Source: Kytococcus schroeteri (GTDB taxonomy: Bacteria > Actinomycetota > Actinomycetes > Actinomycetales > Dermatophilaceae). Taken from it: a stretch of DNA of 64,000 bases. Below, piece by piece: positions 9,453 through 17,306 of this stretch. Numbering within the stretch: position 1 is the first letter of the stretch; the number at the start of each line of letters is the position of its first letter. The DNA is taken from the NCBI RefSeq assembly GCF_042433515.1, contig NZ_JBHLVH010000011.1, forward strand, positions 42,987-106,986, in the 5' to 3' direction. The position numbers and the translations under genes are program-made. The notes beneath the pieces are model-generated. The model had not been told where the DNA came from. It saw nothing but the letters and a program-made list of their open reading frames with translations, and made no database searches.

Positions 9453-11642
9453 CTATGCCTGGTCCGTGTGTTCCTCGATCACGGTTCCACCGAGGATCTT
9501 CTCGATGGCGGCCGTGCCGATGACGCCCACGGACTCCACGGTCTCGTCGTCCAGGTCGGGCGTGAAGTCGTCCTCCGGCGGCGGCTCGTCCTCGGGCGGG
9601 GGCTCGTCGCCACCCACCGGCCCGGGGGGCGTCGGCGCACCGCCCTCCCTCGATGCCGGGGGCCCGGCCTGGTTGCCCGGCCCGCCACTGCCCGATGCGG
9701 TGGGCCCGCCACCGGGTGCCGAGGGGGCCACCTGCGGGGCCGGGGCGTCCGCCGTGGCCCAGTCCGGGGCGGCGTCGCTGCGCTGCCCCCACTCGGGGGA
9801 ACCCACCGGCCCCGCGGCACCGCCGGATCGACCCGCCGGACCGCCGGTGAAGCCACCCCCGCCGCCGGGGGCCACCTGGGCCGCCACGGACGGCGCGGAC
9901 GGAGCGGCAGGTCCCCCCATCGGGCCGGGGGCACCGGCGCCCGGGCCACCGGCGGCACCGGGACCACCCGCAGCACCCCGGCCGCCGACCACGCAGCGGA
10001 CCCGCGGGGTGAACCCGAGCGCCTCCTGCACGGCCGCCGCCACGCGCTGGGCGTTGTCGCCGCGGTTGAAGCGCTCGGCGATCGGCGGCACCTCGGTGCT
10101 CAGCGTGAGGCCCTCGGCGCTCAGCTCGGCCACCTGCATGGACTGCGACACCATCGCCCAGGTCACGCGACTGATGCCCTTGAGGCGGTCCAGCACCTGC
10201 GGCCACTCGTGGCGCAGCGTCTCCACCGGCACCGGGGCGACACCGGGGGCGTCGCCTCTCGCTGCCGCCGGCTCCTGTGCCGCCGACGCCCCCACCGTTG
10301 AGTCGTCGCTCGTCGGGGTCGACGGACGCTCCTGACCCCCAGAAGCGACGACTCGTTGCACCGGTGCCCCCTGGGCCGGTGCCCCCTGGGCCGGTGCCCC
10401 CTGGGCCGGTGCCCCCTGCACCGGTGCCCCCTGGGCCGGGGCACCCTGCTGCGAGGTCTGCTGAACCGGCGCCGCGTCGCCTCGGAAGGCCATCCACCGC
10501 TCCACCTTCTCCAGCCGCGCGGCGAACCCGCCCTCGCCCGCGGCCCGCGGCAGCAGCAGCCGCGCCATGATGATCTCCAGCTGCAGCCGCGGCGAGGTCG
10601 CCCCCGTCATCTCCGCCAGGCCGCGGAAGAGCACGTCCGAGGCCCGCGAGAGCTCGGCCGCCCCCAACCCGCTGGCCTGCTGGCGCAGCCGCTCCAGCTG
10701 GTCGTCCGGCACCCCGGGCAGCACCGCCTCGGTGCCGGTGGGCACGGCGTCCACGAGGATGAGGTCACGCATCCGCTCGGAGAGGTCCTCCACGAAACGG
10801 CGCGGGTCCTGCCCGGAGCCCACCACCCGCTCCACGGTGGTGAACAGCGACGCCCCGTCGCCGGCGGCGTAGGCGTCCACCACCCCGTCCAGCAGCTCGG
10901 TGTCGGTGAAGCCCAGCAGCGCCGTGGTGCCGGCCAGGGTGATGCCCTCGTCCCCGGACCCGGCGATGAGCTGGTCGAGCACCGACATCGAGTCACGCAC
11001 CGACCCCCCGCCGGCGCGCACCACGTACGAGAGCACCCCCGGCTCCACGGCGATGCCCTCGCGCCCGCACACCTCGCCCAGGTACTCCTGCAGCACGGTG
11101 GGCGGCACCAGCCGGAAGGGGTAGTGGTGCGTGCGCGACCGGATGGTGCCGATGACCTTCTCCGGCTCCGTGGTGGCGAAGATGAAGAGCACGTGCTCCG
11201 GCGGCTCCTCCACGATCTTGAGCAGCGCGTTGAAGCCCGCCGAGGTCACCATGTGCGCCTCGTCGATGATGTAGACCTTGTAGCGCGAGTTCGCCGGCCC
11301 GAAGGACGCCTTCTCACGCAGGTCGCGGGCGTCGTCCACGCCACCGTGGCTCGCCGCGTCGATCTCGATGACGTCCACCGAGCCCGCGCCGCCGGTGGCC
11401 AGGTCACGACAGGACCGGCACTCGCCGCAGGGGGTGTCCGTGGGGCCCTTCTCGCAGTTGAGGCAGCGCGCCAGGATGCGGGCGCTCGTCGTCTTGCCGC
11501 AGCCGCGCGGACCGGAGAACAGGTAGGCGTGGTTGACCCGCCCGGTGGCCAGGGCCCGCTGCAGCGGGACGGTCACGTGCTCCTGACCCACCACCTCGGC
11601 GAAGGTCTGCGGGCGGTAGCGGCGGTACAGGGCGGTGCTCAC
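9453..11642 (-). CDS. dnaX: DNA polymerase III subunit gamma/tau
   Basis: 729 residues from the GTG at 11642-11640 (STALYRRYRPQTF follows); the frame continues further upstream but with no homology. Clamp-loader ATPase: Walker A GPRGCGKTT (44-52), zinc cysteines C63, C72, C75 and C78, IDEAH, and sensor-like SRTHHYPF. The C-terminal half is proline-, glycine- and alanine-rich, with a run of GAP(A/V)Q pentapeptides, then an acidic tail, as in actinobacterial tau proteins. It is downstream of the SRP RNA gene and upstream of recR. Confidence 0.95.
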   Translation of the reverse strand: MSTALYRRYRPQTFAEVVGQEHVTVPLQRALATGRVNHAYLFSGPRGCGKTTSARILARCLNCEKGPTDTPCGECRSCRDLATGGAGSVDVIEIDAASHGGVDDARDLREKASFGPANSRYKVYIIDEAHMVTSAGFNALLKIVEEPPEHVLFIFATTEPEKVIGTIRSRTHHYPFRLVPPTVLQEYLGEVCGREGIAVEPGVLSYVVRAGGGSVRDSMSVLDQLIAGSGDEGITLAGTTALLGFTDTELLDGVVDAYAAGDGASLFTTVERVVGSGQDPRRFVEDLSERMRDLILVDAVPTGTEAVLPGVPDDQLERLRQQASGLGAAELSRASDVLFRGLAEMTGATSPRLQLEIIMARLLLPRAAGEGGFAARLEKVERWMAFRGDAAPVQQTSQQGAPAQGAPVQGAPAQGAPAQGAPAQGAPVQRVVASGGQERPSTPTSDDSTVGASAAQEPAAARGDAPGVAPVPVETLRHEWPQVLDRLKGISRVTWAMVSQSMQVAELSAEGLTLSTEVPPIAERFNRGDNAQRVAAAVQEALGFTPRVRCVVGGRGAAGGPGAAGGPGAGAPGPMGGPAAPSAPSVAAQVAPGGGGGFTGGPAGRSGGAAGPVGSPEWGQRSDAAPDWATADAPAPQVAPSAPGGGPTASGSGGPGNQAGPPASREGGAPTPPGPVGGDEPPPEDEPPPEDDFTPDLDDETVESVGVIGTAAIEKILGGTVIEEHTDQA
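10360..10449 (-). repeat. 15-bp tandem repeat inside dnaX
   Basis: Six copies of a 15-base unit (CCGGTGCCCCCTGGG on the plus strand, small changes between copies) encode six GAP(A/V)Q pentapeptides in the linker of tau. The in-frame unit length means copy number could vary without breaking the gene. Confidence 0.85.
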
Positions 11643-11736
11643 GCCCCAGACCCTAGCCGCGACCGGTGACAGTGAGGCCACCGCCGACCACAGGCCCGCA
11701 CCCCTGCCGGCGCACGCACCCCCGGGACGCAAAGGA

Positions 11737-11820
11737 CCTCCCACGCACCTGGAAGAGCTCTCCTACCCTTGCTGCATTCCTGCCCTGGGGGAGTTCGGAG
11801 AGGTACCACCGCGTGGGAGG
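11737..11820 (-). ncRNA. ffs: signal recognition particle 4.5S-type RNA
   Basis: On the minus strand the hairpin closed by CCTCCCACGC/GCGTGGGAGG contains the conserved apical domain CAGGGCAGGAATGCAGCAAG with the GGAA tetraloop (plus-strand 11776-11779), the Ffh-binding site. It sits just upstream of dnaX on the same strand, a frequent location. End points are taken from the terminal stem and may be a few bases longer. Confidence 0.88.
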
Positions 11821-11964
11821 CCGCTGCACAGTCTACGCGACACCCTCCGGCAACCCGACCCGGTGGCCCACAGCCCGGGGCTGCCCCGCCACGGGGCCGT
11901 GCCGGACGACGCGCCGCGACACCGGGATTTCACTCCCGCTTCACCGACGTGTACCATCTCCGGC

Positions 11965-12049
11965 GGAGGATTCGCATAGCGGCCTAGTGCGCACGATTGG
12001 AAATCGTGTTGGGATAAAACCCTCGGGGGTTCAAATCCCCCATCCTCCG
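11965..12049 (+). tRNA. tRNA-Ser (GGA)
   Basis: Acceptor GGAGGAT pairs with ATCCTCC. The anticodon loop TTGGAAA gives anticodon GGA, and a long variable arm (TTGGGATAAAACCC) marks it as serine. CCA is not encoded. Confidence 0.95.
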
Positions 12050-12054
12050 CCGAT

Positions 12055-12086
12055 CGAAGGCCCCCCTCGCACGAGGGGGGCCTTCG
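12055..12086 (+). terminator. terminator after tRNA-Ser(GGA)
   Basis: Perfect 14-base stem CGAAGGCCCCCCTC with loop GCAC, six bases after the tRNA. Confidence 0.75.
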
Positions 12087-12177
12087 TCACGTCCGGCGCG
12101 GATCGGCTCCCGGCCCCCTCCCGTGTGAGACATTCGGACCCCGCCCACCGGGCCCACCCTCTCGGGGAAGGAACGCC

Positions 12178-12978
12178 GTGCACCACGCCCGCCTGGCCGC
12201 CACCACGACCGCCGTCCTGCTGGCCGCCACCACCCTGAGCGCCTGCGGCAGCCTCGGCCACGAGGCGAAGTACCCGCAGGACCCCGTCCCCGGCCACTGC
12301 GACGACTGGGGTGAGCTGCACTCCCCCGACCGCGCCACGGTGCAGGTCAGCGTGCTCAACAACGGCGCCGGTGCCGGTGCGGCCGCCACGGCGGCCCGCG
12401 AGTTCGAGGCGCGCGGCTTCACGGTGCTCACCACCGGCAACGAGTCCGACGACGCCCCCCGCGACGCGACGGTGGTGCGCTACGGCCCGATGGGGCTCAC
12501 CGCGGCCCGCACGGTGGCCCAGCAGATCGAGGGCGCCCGCATGCTGCGCGACGAGCGCCGCAACCCGTCGGTGGACGTGGTGCTGGGCAACTCCTTCGAG
12601 CAGCTGGCCCGCCAGCCCGCCGCGACGCCGGACCAGGTGCGCATGAACGTCTTCAACACCACCTCGGCCGTGGGGCGCGCCGGCGAGACCGCGCAGGCCA
12701 TGCGCGACCGCGGCTTCACCGTGGACAAGGTCGGCAACGACCCGGAGAAGAAGTGGTACCCGGACGACACCGCGATCATCCGCCACGGCGCGGCCAGCGA
12801 GCCGATGGCCCGCACGGTGGCCGCCCAGGTGCCCGGCGCCCGCCTCAGCGACGACGGCCGCACCGACCGCACGGTCGACCTCGTGCTCGGCGCGAAGTTC
12901 GAGACGGTGAACGAGGACTACACCGAGCCGGAGGCCGTGCCCGAGGCGAAGGAGGGCGGCCGCATCGGCTGCGAGTGA
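12178..12978 (+). CDS. lipoprotein with two LytR_C domains
   Basis: 266 residues from a GTG with AAGGAA upstream. A lipoprotein signal ends in LSAC (about residue 23). Two related halves follow: VQVSVLNNGAGAGAAATAAREFEARGFTV (about 56-84) and MNVFNTTSAVGRAGETAQAMRDRGFTV (about 156-182), each followed by a strand-rich part ending in VDVVLG or VDLVLGAKFE. This is the LytR_C fold usually found behind LCP enzymes or on membrane anchors in the actinobacterial envelope. The tandem form on a lipid anchor is less common. The next gene but one (13372) has a single copy. Confidence 0.82.
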   Translation: MHHARLAATTTAVLLAATTLSACGSLGHEAKYPQDPVPGHCDDWGELHSPDRATVQVSVLNNGAGAGAAATAAREFEARGFTVLTTGNESDDAPRDATVVRYGPMGLTAARTVAQQIEGARMLRDERRNPSVDVVLGNSFEQLARQPAATPDQVRMNVFNTTSAVGRAGETAQAMRDRGFTVDKVGNDPEKKWYPDDTAIIRHGAASEPMARTVAAQVPGARLSDDGRTDRTVDLVLGAKFETVNEDYTEPEAVPEAKEGGRIGCE

Positions 12979-13045
12979 GGCACAGCGCCGGCGCGTCGCT
13001 GTCCTGCACGTCCCGCGGCGAGGCGGAGACCTCCATCGTGCCCAT

Positions 13046-13243
13046 GAGCTTCTCGTAGGCCGACTCCGGGTCGAGCCGCTGGCCGTACCGCGCGCGCAGC
13101 GGCGAGGCGTCCACCACCTCGTCCATGCGCGGCTGCCCGCACGGCGCCATGAGCGACTGCGGCGCCCGCAGGCGGGTGTGCGCCACGGGCGTGGGCACGC
13201 CGCTGTCGGAGAGCACCGTCACCACCGCCTCGCCCGTGCCCAG
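13046..13243 (-). pseudogene. internal fragment of a DUF853/HerA-like helicase gene
   Basis: About 66 codons on the minus strand read LGTGEAVVTVLSDSGVPTPV ... TRLRAPQSLMAP ... VDASPLRARYGQRLDPESAY-EKL. This is the characteristic region before the C-terminal tail of the HerA-like (DUF853, YjgR-type) ATPases. The ATPase part that should precede it and the alanine-rich tail that should follow are both absent, and the flanks run into the two LytR_C genes. It is read as a remnant. It accounts for most of the otherwise gene-free stretch 12979-13371. Confidence 0.65.
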
Positions 13244-13371
13244 CGGGCACGCCGGCGGGCGCCACCTCGCAGCGACAGTACAAGCCCCCCCCACCCACCG
13301 GGAGCGTCACAGGCGCCACGGCCCCGCGCGCCCGCGCCGGCGGGAGGCCCCGCGTCTGCCACAGTTGGCCC

Positions 13372-13911
13372 GTGCACGATGCCGAGATCCACGACCCCTA
13401 CGACCCGCGGACCGGGTGGACCCGCCCCGCCCCGTCGCAGGAGCCCCCGCGCCGTCCGGAGCGCACGTGGTCCGACATCGCCTTCTGGAGCGTCCTGTCG
13501 GTGCTGGCCCTGGCCGGCATCTACGGGCTCTCGCTCGTGCTGGGCCTGTGGCCCGAGCCGGAGACCACCGCCGCCAACTGCCAGACCGACATCGACGCCC
13601 CGCGGGTGTACGTGGCCGACGCGGGAGCCGGCGACACCGCCGTGCGCCGCATCAGCGAGCAGCTGCGCAACCGGGGGGCCGTGGTCATCGGCACCGCGGA
13701 GTCCACCGGCACCCAGGGCGGCGCCACCCGCATCCTCAGCGGCCCCGACAGCAAGCCGGCCGCGGAGGCGCTCGCGGAGTGGTTCCCGAAGGCCAAGCAG
13801 GTCGACGACGCCCGCGACGGGTTCGTCGCCACCATCGCGCTGGGCCCCCACACCAGGACGGTCGAGTCGTCGGTGTCGGTCGGCCCGGCCACCCAGCCCT
13901 GCACCGACTGA
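13372..13911 (+). CDS. membrane-anchored LytR_C domain protein
   Basis: 179 residues with a GTG start. A short basic/proline cytoplasmic head is followed by one membrane span (about 36-57) and an outside domain (RVYVADAGAGDTAVRRISEQ ... RNRGAVV ... ILSGPDSKPAAEALAEWFP) that fits the LytR_C pattern. It probably works in the envelope next to LCP ligases. It is related to the lipoprotein at 12178 but with a membrane helix instead of a lipid. Confidence 0.72.
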   Translation: MHDAEIHDPYDPRTGWTRPAPSQEPPRRPERTWSDIAFWSVLSVLALAGIYGLSLVLGLWPEPETTAANCQTDIDAPRVYVADAGAGDTAVRRISEQLRNRGAVVIGTAESTGTQGGATRILSGPDSKPAAEALAEWFPKAKQVDDARDGFVATIALGPHTRTVESSVSVGPATQPCTD

Positions 13912-13942
13912 CCGCCACCCCACCACCCACCGGGAGAACCCC

Positions 13943-14398
13943 GTGCGCCTGTCCGAGTCCGTCACCGTCCACGCCCCCCTGCACGAGGTGTTCGAGCGCC
14001 TCCGGGAACTCGACCAGGCCCAGCAGCACGTCCAGGGCATCGAGTCCATCGAGGTCCTCCACGGCCCGGCCCGCATGGAGGTGGGCACCCGCTGGCGCGA
14101 GACCCGCCGCATGTGGGGCCAGGACGCCACCGAGGAGATGGAGGTGGTGGAGCTGGTGGAGGGCAGCCACTACGTCACCGAGGCCGTCCACGAGGGGATG
14201 CGGTACACCAGCGGGTTCCGGGTGACCCCCGTGGGCACCGGCCGCGGGGAGGCCACGCGCGTGACCATGGACTTCGCCGCCGAGGCGCTCACCCGCCGGT
14301 CGCGCGTGGCCGCGGCGATGATGCGCCCGATGGCGCGGGTGGTGGCCAAGGAGTGCCGCAAGGACCTGCTGGACGTCAAGGCCTCGTTCGAGGGCTGA
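13943..14398 (+). CDS. SRPBCC-family protein
   Basis: 151 residues from the GTG at 13943 with GGAGAA ten bases upstream. The start MRLSESVTVHAPLHEVFERL and the alternating strand pattern ending in a long C-terminal helix (AAAMMRPMARVVAKECRKDL) fit the START/Bet v1-like SRPBCC fold, which holds hydrophobic ligands. It lies 31 bases after the LytR_C gene and could be co-transcribed with it. The ligand is unknown. Confidence 0.82.
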   Translation: MRLSESVTVHAPLHEVFERLRELDQAQQHVQGIESIEVLHGPARMEVGTRWRETRRMWGQDATEEMEVVELVEGSHYVTEAVHEGMRYTSGFRVTPVGTGRGEATRVTMDFAAEALTRRSRVAAAMMRPMARVVAKECRKDLLDVKASFEG

Positions 14399-14444
14399 TC
14401 CCGCTGGGGCCGCGGCACCGGCTGCCCCTCCCACCCCGGACACA

Positions 14445-14480
14445 CGCGAGGGCGGCCCCGGCATCGGGGCCGCCCTCGCG
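14445..14480. terminator. bidirectional terminator
   Basis: Perfect 15-base stem CGCGAGGGCGGCCCC with a 6-base loop between the SRPBCC gene (plus) and the tRNA-Ser(CGA)/tadA strand (minus), so it may serve both. Confidence 0.75.
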
Positions 14481-14490
14481 GTGAAAATGG

Positions 14491-14577
14491 CGGTGACGGT
14501 GGGATTTGAACCCACGAATGGCGTCAACCATTACTCGCTTTCGAGGCGAGCTCCTTCGGCCGCTCGGACACGTCACC
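14491..14577 (-). tRNA. tRNA-Ser (CGA)
   Basis: Minus-strand acceptor GGTGACG pairs with CGTCACC. Loop CTCGAAA gives anticodon CGA, a long variable arm is present, and CCA is not encoded. Confidence 0.95.
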
Positions 14578-14590
14578 GCCCGGTAGGGTA

Positions 14591-15070
14591 CTAGACCCTG
14601 CGCGTCACGAAAAACTCACCCAGGGTTCGCCGGCAGTCCGCCTCCCGGACACCTGCGCGCACCTCGGCCCGGTGGAGGGCCGCGCGGTCACGCAGCACGT
14701 CCCAGACCGAGCCGCACGCGCCCGCCTTGTCGTCCCACGCCCCGAACACCACCAGCGGGATCCGCGCCTGCCCGATGGCCCCGGCACACATGAGGCAGGG
14801 CTCCAGCGTCACCGCGAGGGCACAGTCCTGCAGGCGCCACCCACCCCGCGCCCGGGCGGCCTGGCGCATCGCCACCACCTCGGCGTGGGCCAGCGGGTCC
14901 CCCTCGGCCTCGCGCCGGTTCCACCCCCGCCCCAGCACCTGCCCGTCCGGCCCGATGACGACGGCCCCCACCGGCACGTCCCCGCTGGCCAGGGCGTGCT
15001 CGCCGGCCTCGAGGGCCCATCCGACCCACTCCTCCTGGGTCGGCCGGTCGGGGTTGTGCACGGTGCTCAT
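14591..15070 (-). CDS. tadA: tRNA-specific adenosine deaminase
   Basis: 159 residues. Zinc/catalytic motifs HAE (62-64) and PCLMC (C92, C95) with upstream DVPVGAVV mark the TadA deaminase, which converts A34 of tRNA-Arg(ACG) to inosine. The substrate tRNA gene lies in the same window at 19883. The C-terminal FF-containing helix (LGEFFVTRR) is as usual. It is divergent from upp with 17 bases between start codons, so the promoters overlap. Confidence 0.95.
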   Translation of the reverse strand: MSTVHNPDRPTQEEWVGWALEAGEHALASGDVPVGAVVIGPDGQVLGRGWNRREAEGDPLAHAEVVAMRQAARARGGWRLQDCALAVTLEPCLMCAGAIGQARIPLVVFGAWDDKAGACGSVWDVLRDRAALHRAEVRAGVREADCRRTLGEFFVTRRV

Positions 15071-15087
15071 TGACGTAAGTTTTCCCC

Positions 15088-15726
15088 ATGCGCGTCCACG
15101 TCGCCGACCACCCGCTGATCGCCCACAAGCTCACCCGACTGCGTGACGACCGCACCGACTCGCCCACCTTCCGCCGCCTGGCCGACGAGCTGGTGACCCT
15201 GCTGGCCTACGAGGCCACCCGCGAGGTCCGCGTGCAGGAGTGCGAGGTCGTCACCCCCGTGGCCACCACCCGGGGCGTGGAGCTGGCCACCCCCAAGCCG
15301 CTCGTCGTGCCCATCCTGCGCGCCGGCCTCGGCATGCTCGACGGCATGGTGCGCCTCCTGCCCACCGCGGAGGTGGGCTTCCTGGGCATGGTCCGCAACG
15401 AGGAGACGCTCGAGGCGCACACCTACGCCAACCGCCTGCCCGCCGACCTCGACCGCCGCCAGTGCTACGTGGTGGACCCGATGCTGGCCACCGGCGGCAC
15501 GCTCGTGGACGCCGTCCGCTACCTGGTGGACCTCGGCGCCGACGACATCACCGCCATCGTGCTCATCGCGGCCCCGGAGGGCATCGCGCGCGTGGAGGAG
15601 GCTCTGGCCGACCTGCAGGTGCCAGTCACCCTGGTCACCGGCGCCATCGACGAGAGGCTCGACGAGAACGGCTACATCGTGCCCGGGCTCGGCGACGCCG
15701 GCGACCGCCTGTACGGCGTGGTCTGA
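15088..15726 (+). CDS. upp: uracil phosphoribosyltransferase
   Basis: 212 residues, the family length. PRPP-binding loop DPMLATGGTLV (about 130-140), HPLIAHKLTRLRD at the N-terminus and the C-terminal GLGDAGDRLYG that closes over uracil. It salvages uracil to UMP. Confidence 0.97.
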   Translation: MRVHVADHPLIAHKLTRLRDDRTDSPTFRRLADELVTLLAYEATREVRVQECEVVTPVATTRGVELATPKPLVVPILRAGLGMLDGMVRLLPTAEVGFLGMVRNEETLEAHTYANRLPADLDRRQCYVVDPMLATGGTLVDAVRYLVDLGADDITAIVLIAAPEGIARVEEALADLQVPVTLVTGAIDERLDENGYIVPGLGDAGDRLYGVV

Positions 15727-15786
15727 GGCCGCGAGGGTCGCCGTCTGGCACGATGCCGGGAGACCCCGCCGAGACGAAGAGGACCC

Positions 15787-15966
15787 ATGAGCGTGCAAGA
15801 CCGATTCAAGAAGCTGCTGTGGTGGCTGCTCCTGCTCTTCATCGTCTACGCGATCTTCACCAGCCCGGACCGCACCGGCGACATCTTCCGGGCCATCGGC
15901 GACATCATCGTGCAGGCCTTCCGCAGCCTGGGCGACTTCTACAACAGCGTCCTGGATGGGAACTGA
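15787..15966 (+). CDS. short single-span membrane protein
   Basis: 59 residues, MSVQDRFKKLLWWLLLLFIV and onward, with one membrane span (about 10-25) and an amphipathic rest (RAIGDIIVQAFRSLGDFYNS). AGAGGA precedes the ATG by five bases. Its stop codon lies inside the first codons of the PH-domain gene (11-base overlap), so the two are translationally coupled. I do not recognise a named family; the arrangement suggests a partner subunit for the next protein. Confidence 0.8.
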   Translation: MSVQDRFKKLLWWLLLLFIVYAIFTSPDRTGDIFRAIGDIIVQAFRSLGDFYNSVLDGN

Positions 15967-16648
15967 CCCACAGATCGACCTCGACCTGGTGGCCCGTTAC
16001 CTGGTGACGGGTGAACGGGTCGTCATCGCGGTCCGGCGCCACTGGGTGACCGTCGTGGAACCCGTCGGCTCCGCCGTGGCCGGCCTGGTCCTGGTGCTGT
16101 GGGTGGGCAGCACCGCCCCGCAGGACCTCGTGGTGGTGGCTGACTTCCTGTGGTGGGTGTGGTTCGCCGTGCTCGGCCGCGCCCTGTTCCTGCTCTGGGA
16201 GTGGCGCCGCACCTGGTTCGTGGGCACCGACCGGCGCCTGCTGCTCACCTACGGCGTGGTGGTGCGCCGCGTGGCGATGATGCCGCTGTCCAAGGTGACG
16301 GACATGAACTACGGCCGCACGCTGCTGGGGCGCCTGCTGGGCTACGGCACGTTCACGATGGAGTCCGCCGGCCAGAACCAGGCCCTGTCGGAGATCGAGT
16401 ACGTGCCGAGACCCGACCACCACTACCGGGCGCTGGTGGCCCAGATCTTCGGCGGAGAGCAGGGCGAGGGCGACCCCCTCATGCAGGACGAGGTCGACGA
16501 CGACGCCCCGCAGTGGGACGACGAGCTGCCGGACACCGGGGAACCCGACGAGGCGTGGGACGACCCGGAGCGCGCGGACGGAGACGACGCCCTCGACGCC
16601 TGGGACGAGCTCTGGGACGAGGACCCCCGCGACCGCCGCAGGACCTAG
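15956..16648 (+). CDS. bacterial PH-domain membrane protein
   Basis: 230 residues. Two membrane spans (about 34-51 and 60-80) are followed by a bPH2-type domain (WFVGTDRRLLLTYGVVVRRV ... MMPLSKVTDMNYGRTLLGRL). The last 60 residues are strongly acidic, with repeated WDD/WDE, likely disordered. It overlaps the small membrane gene before it. The function of such proteins is not settled; lipid or membrane-protein scaffolding is plausible. Confidence 0.82.
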   Translation: MGTDPQIDLDLVARYLVTGERVVIAVRRHWVTVVEPVGSAVAGLVLVLWVGSTAPQDLVVVADFLWWVWFAVLGRALFLLWEWRRTWFVGTDRRLLLTYGVVVRRVAMMPLSKVTDMNYGRTLLGRLLGYGTFTMESAGQNQALSEIEYVPRPDHHYRALVAQIFGGEQGEGDPLMQDEVDDDAPQWDDELPDTGEPDEAWDDPERADGDDALDAWDELWDEDPRDRRRT

Positions 16649-16705
16649 ACTCACGGCCCGGGTCCCGCACCCACCCCGCCGTCACCGCCGTCCCGAGGAG
16701 CACCC

Positions 16706-17284
16706 GTGGCCGTCCGCCCCATCACCGTCATCGGACACAAGGCCCTGCACCAGCCCACCAAGAAGGTGCAGGAGGTGACCGACGAGATCCGCACCCTGGT
16801 GGACGACATGTTCGACACCATGGAGGCCGCCGAGGGCGTGGGTCTGGCTGCCAACCAGGTGGGTGTGCGCTGGCGCATCTTCGTCTTCGACTGCAGCCAC
16901 GACCCCGAGGCCGGCGCCGACGCCCGCGGCGTGGTGATCAACCCGGTGCTCGAGAAGCACCACGTCTCCCCGCTGGCCGCCGACCCCGACGAGGACCACG
17001 AGGGCTGCCTCTCGGTGCCCGGCGAGAGCTTCCCGACCGCCCGTTCGGACTGGGCGCGCGTCACCGGCACGGACCTCGACGGCAACGAGGTCGTGGTGGA
17101 GGGGACCGGCCTGCTCGGCCGCTGCCTGCAGCACGAGACCGACCACCTGGACGGGCACCTCTACGTGGAGCGCCTCTCGCCGGAGGACAAGCGCCGGGCC
17201 CGCGAGGCCGTCAAGGGCCGCGGGTGGGAGGCCCGCGGCATCACCAAGTGGGACCCCACCACCCAGACGGCCGAGAAGGTCTGA
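16706..17284 (+). CDS. def: peptide deformylase
   Basis: 192 residues from a GTG. All three signature motifs are intact: GVGLAANQVG (44-53), EGCLSVPG (99-106, metal ligand C101) and QHETDHLDG (142-150, ligands H143 and H147, catalytic E144). It removes formyl groups from new proteins. Confidence 0.97.
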   Translation: MAVRPITVIGHKALHQPTKKVQEVTDEIRTLVDDMFDTMEAAEGVGLAANQVGVRWRIFVFDCSHDPEAGADARGVVINPVLEKHHVSPLAADPDEDHEGCLSVPGESFPTARSDWARVTGTDLDGNEVVVEGTGLLGRCLQHETDHLDGHLYVERLSPEDKRRAREAVKGRGWEARGITKWDPTTQTAEKV

Positions 17285-17306
17285 CAGGCATCGACCCCGG
17301 GGCCGC

